NCBI GenBank assembly: GCA_030674185.1
Contig: CM060312.1
Coordinates: forward strand, 28,516,835 to 28,580,834
Reading direction: 5' to 3'
From: Monoplex corrugatus
Taxonomy: Eukaryota; Mollusca; Gastropoda; Littorinimorpha; Ranellidae
DNA length: 64,000 nucleotides
Shown: piece by piece, positions 21,800 through 33,969 of the stretch
How the letters are laid out: each line of letters begins with the position of its first letter
Position numbering within the stretch: position 1 is the first letter of the stretch
Notes under the pieces: generated by a model
The model's input: the letters and a program-made list of their open reading frames with translations, nothing else
Told to the model about the DNA's origin: nothing
Databases searched by the model: none
Made by a program: the position numbers and the translations under genes

Positions 21800-23012
21800 T
21801 ATCACAGACATTCCTTCGACTGACTTGGGAGACAAGTTAATGAGGTGGGTGTGCTGCAGATCAGGCTATCCATAATTCAACTGGTCACTCAGTTATTTCC
21901 ATTCGGACAGGGTCTGGCGCCCACGTGGTTCTCATCCATCTTTAGTGGGCACAAAGGGCAGATAACCTGAATTACCAACATTCCTTCGACCGACTCGGTA
22001 GACGAGTTAATGAGGTGGGCGCACTGGAGATCACGCCATCCATAATTCAATTTGTCACTCAGCAATTTCCATTCAAACGGGATCTAACTCTCACATGGTT
22101 CTTATCCACCTTTAATGGGCACAAAGGGTAGATAACCCAGATTACCAACATTTCTCAGCAAATACCAATGCCCAAGCAAATTACGGGACTGCGGAATGAC
22201 GACCATGGCCGCTATGTCAATATCGCCATCACTGTCCAAGAAAATTTATAGGTATGTGCCAAGTTCCCCAAATTTGAAATGCCCAGTTTTATTGATATCA
22301 ACAGCTAGAGGGCAGCTGGGAATGTTTGTAGCTGAGACAAAGACCGGTAAATGGGAATCGCACTGTATATAGGCTAGCAGTCAGTCGTTAGGAGTCACTT
22401 ACTAGAGTGGGAGACTTACTAGTGGGAGAGTAACTAGAGTGGGAGAGTCAGCACTGAGTCGGCATCCAGTGTGACAGTGAGTCAGTGAACGAGAGAAGTC
22501 TCCAATCTATCTTAAAGGTATGTGACTACGTTTCATCTTATACTTTTGTTAGGGTAGGGATAGAAGTAGGTAGTATGTTTTCTTTGCCATGAAGCAGAGA
22601 GAGAGAGACAGGGAATAGAGTAGGAATTATGGAAGTGCTCAGTATTTCAGTGATAAGTAAGTTAGTGAAGATTCGCAGTGCATCTTAGGGTTTTAGGACT
22701 ATTAGGATTCATGGCACACACGCTTGGTGAATTACGCTTTTTCTTAATTGAATAAAGGCTTTGTAGTTATCAATTTATGTGTGGACTGCTTTGAGAATCA
22801 GGTCCAGCGTATTTGTGCATTTCTTCTCGTCACTCTCCTTTCTGGTTGTATGTGATGTTGGAGACAGAGTGACCCTAAATTCTCCTATGATAAAAAGAGA
22901 CTAAATTCTTTCCCTGATAGATGGCAAGACCAAATTCTCCTTGCGATACTTCAAAGTAGAGAAACAATTTCTCATTCTCACCCCCAATCCCCAAATGTAT
23001 CCCCCTTGCGAT
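21800..23012 (+). repeat. 5' LTR
   Basis: This copy contains two diverged 170-bp subrepeats (21,808-21,977 and 21,978-22,147, each starting ACATTCCTTCGAC), which would lie in U3. A TATA-like TGTATATAGG is at about 22,365, and an AATAAAGG poly(A) signal at about 22,750. The order subrepeats, TATA box, poly(A) signal fits a retroviral-type LTR with U3-R-U5 organisation. Between TATA and AATAAA lies a short repeat of GAGTGGGAGA/ACTAGAG words (22,395-22,450). Confidence 0.8.
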
Positions 23013-26000
23013 GCACGGTGGACCCAAACCGCTTTCTCTTGCGATACATGGTGGAGTTGCAGTCTTTCCCCTTTACCTCAAAATCGCAGCCTTCGAGTAT
23101 TCCCCATCTTAAAAATTCTACATAGAATCATAGTGAAAGTCGAAGTGTAAGTCAAAGATAGCCGAGAACCAAGATGTGTTAGTGTTCCGAATTCAAGTTT
23201 CTGGCACTGCCCCACACAGCACAAGTTGATAGCCAAGTGTAGGCCTACTGCCTGAGCTGAGTGAGCATAGATATGAATACTAATGAAACATAGATTAACA
23301 CTTAGGGGAGTTCATCTTCTATGTTCAGTTACGTTCAGAGTCATTTCCCATAGGTTGGTTGATGCCTTTATACATCTACAAAATGTCGAGTCAAGTTAAC
23401 AGATGTGTGTTGGACGGCTTTTCAAGATTCGGTTTTCGTACACGAGTTCTTGAACAAGGGTTGCATATTTTTCTTTTCCTGTGCGGTTATGTTCATTTGT
23501 CTGCTTCATGTGTGCTGTTCTACGATATGTCCCTTGTCGCTTTATATTTCTTCACAGTCAGTCCAACAACTATGATTTCGTTACTGAGGTTTTTCACTTT
23601 CATCCCCAGTCCACAGTCAGTCAGTCATGCTGAGAAAAACGGAGTTGTCTTCAGGACACCCATACATACACGTTGTGATTATGATGCTCCTGATCATGTA
23701 TATGTCCAACCACCTGTATGTCTAGTTTGAGTCTCGTGTACACGTTCTGTACGTTGTGGTTGATATGCAACCATCTTTTGTGGTTCCTTTTGTGCTACAG
23801 AATCATCATCGGTGTCAGTCCATACACATCTTCCTGCTATACAGGGCGTAATTATTTATTGTATCACTTCTACAGTTACTCATCAAGGTTTACTAACGTA
23901 TAGGGAAAGGTAGAGAGAAAGTATTCACATGTAAGTCAGTATATTTTACATGGGAAACCATCTGTGTGGACTATACATCAGACTTATTAGCAACATGTGC
24001 ACGTTGCTCGTGTGATGTTCTTTCTTCTCGTCCTTCCATAGCTTATGTATTGCGATCTCAAATCCATACGATCAACACTGTTTTTCAAACGACTTATTGC
24101 CAGTTTATAGGAACTTGGTTTGCCACCTTGTCCTACTATGATTGGTAATTATGCGTTCCAATTGCAATGAAGTCTCCTTATCTCAGTGATTGTTTATTTG
24201 CTCATTCAACTTCGTACTTCCACTTCTACTGTGTGTTCATGTACCTTAGCGCCACATAGGCCAGACAGCCCACTGCTCATCTTGGTTTTTGTGACTTCAT
24301 GCTACGTTGCATAATGGCAAAGGGTTATGCGCTGGCGACCCTGATACTGCCCCTTCCTACTTCGGTTTAATTACTACGGCAAACGATGAAGAGCCACGCG
24401 CTGGCAGCTCCGAGTATTGCCTCTTGTTCTACTTCATGGTGTGTTACACGACATACGTCGTCATAGGGCCAAACGCTGGTAGCCCTGATTCTCCTTCATT
24501 TCGTCTTCATGGCACATATTGTACGGCAAACGTTGAAGAGCCATGCGCTGGCAGCTTTGAGTATTGCCTCATGTTTTATTTCATGGTGTTTCATGTGTCA
24601 TATGTCACATGGCCAAACAGTAGTGGCTCTAGTTTTCCTTGATGGCGCATTTGGTACTTATTGAATGATGCACACTTCTTACTTCTATTCCTTTACCAGT
24701 TCTTCATTATGTCCGGTGCCAGTTATTACTGTTCATACTACTTTGTGCTTCATGCTACATGGCATACCACCATAGGGACTTAAAACGCACATTGGTGCCG
24801 CCCTCGGTATTGCCCGTTTTTTTCAATTTATTTTGGTGTGTGTATTGAGTGACACTCGTCACAAGGTGCCGTGCTTGAGGGCCTTATAGTGCATATGTGT
24901 CGATCCTTCGTTCAGAGGATTTTTTTTTTCAATTCACATGATATGGCACACATAATCAAAGACTGATAAAAGTATGTACAGTGACGTGAATGATTACTAC
25001 TGAGAAAATGACACTATAATTATGCAAAAAGAAAAATCTTCTTTTCTTGTGCTCATTAACAGTGATTCAATCTATCGAGTAAGATGTATGGTACTAGCAA
25101 TACTACTGTTTACAGCTCAAAAGAAATGTTCTCAACATGGTTATGATACCTATGTAGTTCAGTTATTAATGAGCATTACATACTTTTAGGACCTACTTTC
25201 TTATTTGTGTTGTGTATGTTTTGGTACTAACGTGTTTGTTTGTTGCAGGCAAATATTCTTCATAATACAGGAACCATCTTGGTGCGACGTTACATTCGGT
25301 TGTATGACGGCTATCGATCCTGTCGTTCTTGCTGCCTTTAAATCAGGACCGTCGATCGTTCGCGATTAAATATTCCGATATATTTCATCAACCGTTACAT
25401 AATATATTCAACGTTTCCTTACTGTTCTGAGCATTATCGCAATGGAAATCCGTTGCAAGGGCCAGTGCCCTGCTGCCCCCATCTTACCTCCTTGCGTTCA
25501 TCTTCATTCGTTACAGTATACAGTCGTTACTATAGCGACACCGTCCTCAGAATGATTGCTCGCGCTCTACAGCTCATTCATTTCATTCACATCCCTTCGT
25601 ATTCCTGCGCATAATTTCATTCTTATGCCCCTTAAGCGTTCATCTGCTCAGCGCATACTCTGCGTTCATTTTAACCTTGCGTTCATAAAACTTCATTTGC
25701 ATGTTTTGTAACTGCGTTCATTACATACTCACCACGTTGTTCTTCTACTCACTGGTTTCATGCAACCCGGGGTATTATTATTATCATTGCTTATCATATG
25801 TTGTCCTCTCATCCTCTGGTATCAGTACGTGTCGTATGTTATAATCTAATCATTCAGCATCATCTTGTATCATTTCGTATCGCATCGTGTTATCTCTTAT
25901 CCAAGGTATCAGTTCATGTTATTAAACGTCATACGGCACCGTATCATTTTTGTCTCCCAGTGTTCTTCTCCTGCTTCTGAGAACTACACTGGTGTCTATT

Positions 26001-27891
26001 GCGTACAACAACGCATGTGTTGAACTTTTTTTCCTAATCGTACTAACCCTACTAACGATTATCACATTGTTCAGTTGATTTTGAACTTTAGCTTCATGAG
26101 ACCAACATGTTCTATTTCATTATCATTCATTTGCTGATCATGTAGTTATATACCATAAAACAAAATTAGTATGATGAACCTCATTTGAGCTCTGTTACAA
26201 GTTTGCAAGACTTCTTTTACCCTATCCCGTACCAAGGAGACATGCCACTTTATGTTACTTCATTTACTTTTTCAGCGTTCTTCGAACATGTGTATTCAAG
26301 TGCTATAAGTTACTTATTGTGTGTACACCATTTCTGATGATCTTCACAATTTGTAAAATGAACATTGGCAACATGAAACCTTGAGTCGCAGCTTCTTCCT
26401 GTGTGATGAACATTATACGTGCTGCAAGTGCACTCACTTTTTCGCCCTTGTTTATTCATGACAGTCGGCAATGTGTATTAGTGTTTCTGTTGATAGTTCA
26501 AGTGGCATTTCTCTTTGATGAAAGCTTTTCGCTTCCTTGCTTTGTCTTTAAATTATCATACCGGTAATGGCTTCACGGTGCAGTGCAGCTTACCACTGCT
26601 TGTCTTGCAATCTTGTAAGGATATCAAGTATCAGCCTGTCAATGATTTATTGCTGCATATGATTCATTCTTCTGAAATGATTATTATGGTTGTTAACATG
26701 TACGATGTGGTTTTCAAGTATTGGTCATTTACATGATTAAGTTTCTTTTTCAGCCTACATGTCTGTGTGTGTATCTTGTGTTTCCAGGACATATTTCTCC
26801 ATACATGCATTGTTTTCAAGCTACATTTTTTTTTCTGGAATAGCATTTTCCTTGTATTCTTATTTTGCATTTTTCGTGCCATGCCTTGCCTTCTTTTATG
26901 CGTTAGACCTCCTTATTCTATAGTATGATATAGTAAGACTTTTTGTATACTACTACAGAAAACTTCAGTTATATTGTAGTTGTGGTTTCTTTTCATATAC
27001 ATTGCCCAGTCAACTTATTCTTGACGTGGATGACAAGCGATTGCTTTATTTGAATGTTATATTTTCCCATCCCATTCCCTCAAAGTCCCATGAATCAGAA
27101 CACATTGTGCAATAAGCTACTGATCTTCATTATCGGGATGATTCCACGCAACTACTTCTGCTCATCATCCCAGTGTCCTGCGGCCGGTCTCTGGTCCAGT
27201 CATCTCAGCTCAACAATGTTCCTGAGCCATCTTCCATCCTGACTACAACGTCACATGGACTCCTTTCACACACCATCATTTTACCAATTCAGTCACAGTT
27301 GCATACGAGACACATCCACGCACACATAATTAACATTGCTGTTATAGAGGGTGACACAGAGTGTGATGGCATGACTCTGGACATGGTCTTTGCCATATGT
27401 ATCACCACTTTCACGTCTTCGGTCATCAGGCAGTCTGCATTTCTTCTTTGTCTTCAGCCTGACTGCTTGCTGACACACCAGTTCGTCTCGCTCATCCACG
27501 TTTCTTTGGACGTCCTTCGGCATACGTCATATGGACATGAACTCTGTGTGCATGGTGCTCTCGTTGTGCAAATATGACATATGTACACGTGTGAGAGTCT
27601 TGACTGTGTAAACAGAACTTTGCCTACCACAGCTGGTGAACGAGATCTACCTGGACCTGACCTGCCCATCCCGACTGCTACAGTGTGCCGTCAGGATGCA
27701 CATGTGTGTTCAGATTCATCCCATTTCCCATTAATCCTATGATAAAATTCCTTATTCCCAAACCTTCCTATCGCCTGTCATTCATGTGCGAGAATAGGTG
27801 TTCAATTGTACCTTATTTCCTCATGTGCCCATTCCCTTCATTCTGTTACATTAAAAAAATGAGGACATTTTTTGTCGGGGAGGGGACATAT
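23013..27891 (+). other. Internal region of the LTR element, no coding capacity
   Basis: Just after the LTR come GGTGGACCCAAACC and CATGGTGGAGTTGCAG, either of which might be a primer-binding site, but I cannot assign a tRNA. An imperfect ~155-bp direct repeat sits at about 24,370-24,640 (CGGCAAACGATGAAGAGCCA / CGGCAAACGTTGAAGAGCCA). The rest is AT-rich with no recognisable retroviral-type domain. Confidence 0.65.
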
Positions 27892-29104
27892 TATCACAGA
27901 CATTCCTTCGACTGACTTGGGAGACAAGTTAATGAGGTGGGTGTGCTGCAGATCAGGCTATCCATAATTCAACTGGTCACTCAGTTATTTCCATTCGGAC
28001 AGGGTCTGGCGCCCACGTGGTTCTCATCCATCTTTAGTGGGCACAAAGGGCAGATAACCTGAATTACCAACATTCCTTCGACCGACTCGGTAGACGAGTT
28101 AATGAGGTGGGCGCACTGGAGATCACGCCATCCATAATTCAATTTGTCACTCAGCAATTTCCATTCAAACGGGATCTAACTCTCACATGGTTCTTATCCA
28201 CCTTTAATGGGCACAAAGGGTAGATAACCCAGATTACCAACATTTCTCAGCAAATACCAATGCCCAAGCAAATTACGGGACTGCGGAATGACGACCATGG
28301 CCGCTATGTCAATATCGCCATCACTGTCCAAGAAAATTTATAGGTATGTGCCAAGTTCCCCAAATTTGAAATGCCCAGTTTTATTGATATCAACAGCTAG
28401 AGGGCAGCTGGGAATGTTTGTAGCTGAGACAAAGACCGGTAAATGGGAATCGCACTGTATATAGGCTAGCAGTCAGTCGTTAGGAGTCACTTACTAGAGT
28501 GGGAGACTTACTAGTGGGAGAGTAACTAGAGTGGGAGAGTCAGCACTGAGTCGGCATCCAGTGTGACAGTGAGTCAGTGAACGAGAGAAGTCTCCAATCT
28601 ATCTTAAAGGTATGTGACTACGTTTCATCTTATACTTTTGTTAGGGTAGGGATAGAAGTAGGTAGTATGTTTTCTTTGCCATGAAGCAGAGAGAGAGAGA
28701 CAGGGAATAGAGTAGGAATTATGGAAGTGCTCAGTATTTCAGTGATAAGTAAGTTAGTGAAGATTCGCAGTGCATCTTAGGGTTTTAGGACTATTAGGAT
28801 TCATGGCACACACGCTTGGTGAATTACGCTTTTTCTTAATTGAATAAAGGCTTTGTAGTTATCAATTTATGTGTGGACTGCTTTGAGAATCAGGTCCAGC
28901 GTATTTGTGCATTTCTTCTCGTCACTCTCCTTTCTGGTTGTATGTGATGTTGGAGACAGAGTGACCCTAAATTCTCCTATGATAAAAAGAGACTAAATTC
29001 TTTCCCTGATAGATGGCAAGACCAAATTCTCCTTGCGATACTTCAAAGTAGAGAAACAATTTCTCATTCTCACCCCCAATCCCCAAACGTATCCCCCTTG
29101 CGAT
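27892..29104 (+). repeat. 3' LTR
   Basis: Same length and order as the 5' copy: two 170-bp subrepeats, the TATA-like word near 28,457 and AATAAAGG near 28,842. The one difference I noticed is T to C in the CCCAAATGTATCCC / CCCAAACGTATCCC word near the end. It is followed by AAATGGAAGCAGC, whereas the 5' copy is followed by GCACGG, which defines the boundary. Confidence 0.8.
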
Positions 29105-29142
29105 AAATGGAAGCAGCTTCTCTCATATATTCGTCATTTGCA

Positions 29143-29163
29143 AACACACACACACACACACAC

Positions 29164-29243
<80 letters not shown>
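29143..29243. repeat. (AC)n microsatellite
   Basis: About 100 bp of AC dinucleotides with one interruption, 40 bp beyond the 3' LTR. Confidence 0.95.
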
Positions 29244-29244
<1 letters not shown>

Positions 29245-29480
29245 TTCCCCATCATTTAAGAGAGCTCAGCTCTAAAACCCTCCGCTCTTCAAAACATACT
29301 ATTAGTAGTATTAGTCTCACCTCTTTCTCTCCTGTCGTCTTTGTCCTACTGTCCATACCGTTCTCGTATAACTGGTCGAGTGAGAAAATGCTATATGAGC
29401 ATGTTTTGTTGATCTGTTTGCAAGCCTTGCGTCGGTGTATTGTGTTTGCCAACATAATCTTTGTGTGGGTGTTTGTATCT

Positions 29481-30204
29481 GTCTGTATGTGTATGAGTGC
29501 ATATCTGTGTGTGCGTGTGTGCGTACGTCTGTATGATCCTTATATACTTCTCCGTTATTTCAAATCTGCCAAAATTCCCAGGTTTCCTTTTCCTCACTTG
29601 TCAACCAACAAGCTGAAGTTAACGAGAAACACCACGAGGGTGCGGATGGGACCCGGAGCGCCAATGCCTCGCCGTTCTCGGGACGTCCCTCCCAAGCTCC
29701 CGATGCCAACCGACAGTCCTGTATTTTGAATGTGGAAGAGGACATACACGCTCATAGACTGGAGGGTTTGAACCAAAAAAACAAACAAAATAACCAGGAA
29801 CGCTGTACTGGGATGCTGCGCTGTTTCTGGCAGGATCATGACCATCGGTTTGCCAGAAAACTCATTCAACATCACGGTAGTGCAAATATATGTTCCCACA
29901 TCAGACTATGACCATGACCAGACAGAAGAAGTTTAACACCCAGCTTCGAGCGATCAGCACTGTCGTTGTCAAGAAAGACATCCTCATCAGGGTGACTGGC
30001 ACGCCAAGGTTCTTTACTAACCCTTGCGATAAATGGAAGCAGCTTCTCTCATATATTCGTCATTAACTTCAGCTTGTTGGTTGACAAGTGAGGAAAAGGA
30101 AACCTGGGAATTTTGGCAGATTTGAAATAACGGAGAAGTATATAAGGATCATACAGACGCACGCACACACGCACACACAGATATGCACTCATACACATAC
30201 AGAC
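29481..30204. repeat. Inverted repeat with 142-bp arms and ~440-bp loop
   Basis: 29,481-29,622 and 30,063-30,204 are reverse complements with about one mismatch (TACG versus TGCG). The arms contain CCAGGTTTCCTTTTCCTCAC and TTGTCAACCAACAAGCTGAA. The loop holds two small frames: minus 29,594-29,899, with hydrophobic STAFLVILFVFLVQTLQSM, and plus 29,908-30,066, MTMTRQKKFNTQLRAISTVV ending YIRH-stop. I recognise neither. This could be a foldback element or a recent inverted duplication. Confidence 0.7.
29594..29899 (-). CDS. Unrecognised hydrophobic open frame
   Basis: A 101-codon frame begins MGTYICTTVMLNEFSGKPMV and contains a ~20-residue hydrophobic stretch (AFLVILFVFLVQTLQSMSVY). Another hydrophobic end reads LVVFLVNFSLLV. 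It spans the loop and part of the left arm of the 142-bp inverted repeat. It might be a captured membrane-protein exon, but no family is evident and chance cannot be excluded. Confidence 0.15.
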   Translation of the reverse strand: MGTYICTTVMLNEFSGKPMVMILPETAQHPSTAFLVILFVFLVQTLQSMSVYVLFHIQNTGLSVGIGSLGGTSRERRGIGAPGPIRTLVVFLVNFSLLVDK

Positions 30205-30229
30205 TGGACACATTTTTGAGGCCCCTACT

Positions 30230-31920
30230 GCAATGCAAGTACTAATAATAGGAGACTATGCCTGTTGGAATTCGTCAGCGACAATGTCTTTGTTCTTACT
30301 AACACTCATTGTAAATGTAAAGCATCATGACGGTCAGTATTTCAGCCAAATAGATTGCATTCTTGTGAGGAACAGATCTAGCATCAATAGGGCTAAAACA
30401 AGGATGTTTCCAGGAGCTGTCCTTGGCAGTGACCATGACCATTTTATGATGAACTGTAAAGCACGGTTGAAGAACAACAAGAGAATGAATAACAACTGTC
30501 TCAAGTTCAGTCTTGATATATTAAAAGATCCTAATATTGCCACAGTAGGAAAATTCGCCCAACTATTACAGCTTGAAGAAGACCTTGAAGCCCTCACAAA
30601 TAATTTTAACCAAACGATGTTGAAACAGCAACAGATGTCTGGTCTCAGAGATGAGCCCATGGAAATCAAAGCCATGGATCACAATAATACCCAGAGATGT
30701 GTGACACTAGGCACATTTCATAACAAAACTGAGAAAGAGAAGGAGAAAAACAGCACTATGAACAAGATGACTAGTCAAGAAATGAAGAAAAGAAAGGAAA
30801 ACTGGATCAGACAACAATGTGAAGACATTGACAAAAAATAGACATCAACGACACAAGAAAAGCTTTTTAAAACTGTGGAAGACTTGACCAAAAACAAAAA
30901 CAAAAAAAAACCCAAAAAAAACAAAAACAAAGTCAGAACCATTCAGGACAAAGACGGCAATAGTCTTACATAGGAAAAAGACTCCATAAAAGGTGGACTG
31001 AGCACTGCTCTGAGCTTTACCACAAAGAGAGGAAAGGAGATTCAAGTGTGCTAACAGTACACGATTCATCAACTGATGATGACTTTCCAATACTCCGTGA
31101 AAAAAAAAAGTGGTAGCAGCAGTGCTGTAGCTGAAGTGTAGTAAGGCTGCAGGCATCAACAACATTCCTGCAAAAGTCTTGAATCGGATTGGAGAGGCAG
31201 TGACTGATATGCTAACTGTCGTCTGCAACAGAATCTGGCACACAAGCGATTGACCCACGCTATGGACCCAATCACTTATTGTCATTCTTCCCAACAAAGA
31301 AATCCACGACACTCTCAGACCTACCACACTATCAGTTTGATCACCCATGACAGCAAAGTAATGCTCAAAAACATTCTAAATAGATTACAGCCACAAGTAG
31401 ATACTATTATTGCTGAAGAACAAGCCAGATTCCGCAAGGGCAGAAGTGCCATCAAACAGATCTGTAACCTGTGCATCCAGTGTGCAAAACATATCAGCAT
31501 AAGAGGGAGTTCTACCACATGTACATAGACTTCAACAAGGCGTTTGACAGAATCTGGCAGCAGGCACTGTGGACCACAAGTAAGAAATTTAAAATCGGAC
31601 AAAAACTAATCAACACCATCCAGCAACTATAGCTCAAAGCAACCAGTGCGGTACTTGTACAGGATGCTGTTGGAGAGTGGTTCCATACCTCGCTTGGATT
31701 TCGTCAGGGCTGCCTTCTGTGCCCCACGCTTTTCAACATATTCTGGGAACATTTCATGACAACCGCACGTAAATGTCGTGTCAGCAACAGTCAGCACAAC
31801 ACCACCATGGCTACCGCCTTAACTGCCCATGGAATAAAACTAGAAACCGTGCAACAATTCCTTACCTAGGATCCGTCATTAGAAATAAGGAATTCGAACC
31901 CGAAATCTTCTCGAGGGCAG
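30230..31920 (+). pseudogene. RTE-type LINE ORF2, 5' part (endonuclease end and RT)
   Basis: The frame at 30,233-30,841 contains QYFSQIDCILVRNRSSINRA and PGAVLGSDHDHFMMNCKARL, the C-terminal motifs of the apurinic-type endonuclease domain (the SDH catalytic end). Shifted frames then give KAAGINNIPAKVLNRIGEAV, the RT start with IDFNKAFDRIWQQAL, and LGFRQGCLLCPTLFNIF. It ends near YLGSVIRNKEFEPEIFSRA at 31,915. Many stops and shifts make it a pseudogene. The phrase pattern is that of RTE-type LINEs. The missing C-terminal part resumes at about 33,975. Confidence 0.85.
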
Positions 31921-32110
31921 CATTGAGTTGACACGTCTCTCCCTTCGTAGTTTGTTTATAATGCTTCTTTCCTTTCTTCTTTTCCTTTATTATGTTCTTG
32001 TTGTTTTGTTACTATTATTGACATGTGTTTGTTTTACATATGCCGGGCTTTGTCTCTCGTGCATTTATAAACTGCAGACCCATTGGCATACATAAAAGTA
32101 TTACATTACA
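31921..32110 (+). repeat. CR1/L2-like LINE 3' tail, truncated copy
   Basis: About 190 bp from TGACACGTCTCTCCCTTCGT to CATAAAAGTATTACATTACA. It is nearly identical to 33,681-33,880, including the TTACATTAC tail. The second copy follows a CR1/L2-like coding end, so this one looks like a 5'-truncated insertion of the same tail. Confidence 0.65.
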
Positions 32111-32323
32111 TTCATTATTATGAGCTGAAACCTGTATGGAAAGTCGAGAATATCTCCATGAAACACAAGAAAGTTTCTGAACACTGTGTATTTGGTGTAT
32201 ACATAGACAAAAAAATCTTAATTGGGAAATCTACACAGATCATTTGAATAAAGCTCTTTTTAAGAATATATTTCTTCTTAGTGGACTCTTTTTTTTTATC
32301 AACAATGAAGCACAACAAAAAAG

Positions 32324-32327
<4 letters not shown>

Positions 32328-32419
<92 letters not shown>

Positions 32420-32423
32420 CACA
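32328..32423. repeat. (AC)n microsatellite
   Basis: Nearly 100 bp of AC repeat with one CACCAC break near 32,393. Confidence 0.95.
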
Positions 32424-32639
32424 AATCAATTCTAACCTGCTCATATTAAATTCCTTATTGACTATGCATCAACAACATGGAACGGTTACAGTAAAGCTCT
32501 GTTAAAAAAATCAAATCACAACACAGCAGAATAGGAAAACTTCTAATAATTGAAAGTTTCGTAACCACAGATCAAAAACTATTTTTTAAAAAGCGTAAAT
32601 ATTACCATTCAAAAACCAACTTAAGTACAACAGAAGCAA

Positions 32640-33030
32640 ATGTAAAAAAAATATATATGTACACAGGCCCGTCTCAAAATATTCAACGGAAATTTTTATC
32701 TGTTGCTTAAACACATTACGCAACTTCAAGATACAACCCTTATCTTCTGAGATCAAGATTAGACATTAAAGCAAGCATCTCCTTTACTGGTATTTACCTC
32801 TGGGATACATTGCCCACTAATATCAAGTAATGCATTTCACTAACAGATTTAAACGAAAGCTTTACAAATATCTGTTTGAAGTAACGTAAATGATTATTCT
32901 AACCGAAACCCCCTTTTCTGGATTTGTATACACTGTGCTAATAAAACATTAATTTAGTCAGTCTCGTTACCACGTACGGTTTTATTTTTATCACAGTTTA
33001 AGCTATTATCTTTCTACATTAAATACTGAA

Positions 33031-33082
<52 letters not shown>

Positions 33083-33094
33083 TCTCTGTCTCTT

Positions 33095-33164
<70 letters not shown>

Positions 33165-33885
33165 TCTCTCTCTTCTCTTAACTCCTTCCCCCTGATTCAA
33201 TTTGATAGTATTTATCTTTTTATGATTTGTTTCATATTCTGTGTCCTACGGTTCACCAATTTCTATCATTGTGTTAGAGTTGACATGTCAATCCACCACC
33301 ACCCCTCTTTGTTTGTTCTTTATTGCTTTATTATTTACATTGTCATTGTTATGATTGAAAATTTTCGTAACAACAAGAACAAGAACTTCTACTAGTACTA
33401 GTATTAGTACTACTACTACTACCTCTGCTGCTGCTGCTGCCTGCTACTCCTGCTGCTACAACTACTTCTACTATATGTAGTGATTGGTATGGTTGGCAAT
33501 GTTAATATTGTTGTTGTAAGGGTGTTAACATATATTTGTTTGATGTGTATCTACCTTTATGTCATGTTTTTGTGATGCACTCGATCGATTGACTTATGGA
33601 AGTCAATGTTTTATTAGAACTTATTTCTATAACTTCTGTGACACTGCATGTGCAATAATTCATCTAATGTTCACCACTGCATTGAGTTGACACGTCTCTC
33701 CCCTTCGTAGTTTGTTTATAATGCTTTCTTTCCTTTCTTCTTTTCCTTTATTATGTTCTTGTTGTTTTGTTACTATTATTGACATGTGTTTGTTTTACAT
33801 ATGCCTGGCTTTGTCTCTCGTGCTTTATAAACTGCAGACCCATTGGCATACATAAAAGTATTACATTACGATTCATTATTATGAA
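32640..33885 (+). mobile_element. CR1/L2-like LINE 3' end with 3' UTR
   Basis: The frame ending near 32,888 reads FKRKLYKYLFEVT followed by a stop, preceded by a decayed SGIHCPLISS/GYIAH-like segment. This matches the extreme C-terminus of CR1/L2-type reverse transcriptases (consensus W-x-LP ... F-K-x-x-L-K-x-Y-L). About 1 kb of untranslated sequence follows, including a CT microsatellite (33,032-33,180). It ends in ATAAAAGTATTACATTAC. With 31,921-32,110 it interrupts the RTE-type LINE. Confidence 0.6.
33032..33180. repeat. (CT)n microsatellite
   Basis: About 150 bp of CT dinucleotides with CTGT and CTTT variants. The minus frame across it is an Arg/Glu repeat artefact. Confidence 0.95.
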
Positions 33886-33969
33886 TTGCTTCACATTTTG
33901 TGTGATATGGTTTATCGTTTGTTTGTTTCTTTAGTATGCTTATATTGCGTATGTAGAGTGGCCAGGACA

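Larger units (their letters stand above)
21800..29104 (+). mobile_element. Non-autonomous LTR retrotransposon (LARD-like), 7.3 kb
   Basis: Two direct repeats of exactly 1,213 bp (21,800-23,012 and 27,892-29,104) bracket about 4.9 kb. A purine-rich tract (GGGGAGGGGACATA, about 27,877-27,890) immediately precedes the second copy, as a polypurine tract precedes a 3' LTR. No gag, protease, RT or integrase motif is visible in any frame; the longest internal frame is 134 codons and unrecognised. I noticed only one base difference between the LTRs, so insertion was recent. Such an element would need proteins from an autonomous relative. AATG occurs at both outer flanks but offset by one base, so the target duplication is not clean. 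The terminal TG...CA is not obvious. Confidence 0.8.

Noticed and set aside
27173..27577. gag-like protein inside the LTR element
   Set aside because: The 134-codon frame has no zinc knuckle, capsid-like or protease motif, and surrounding sequence shows no decay of such domains.
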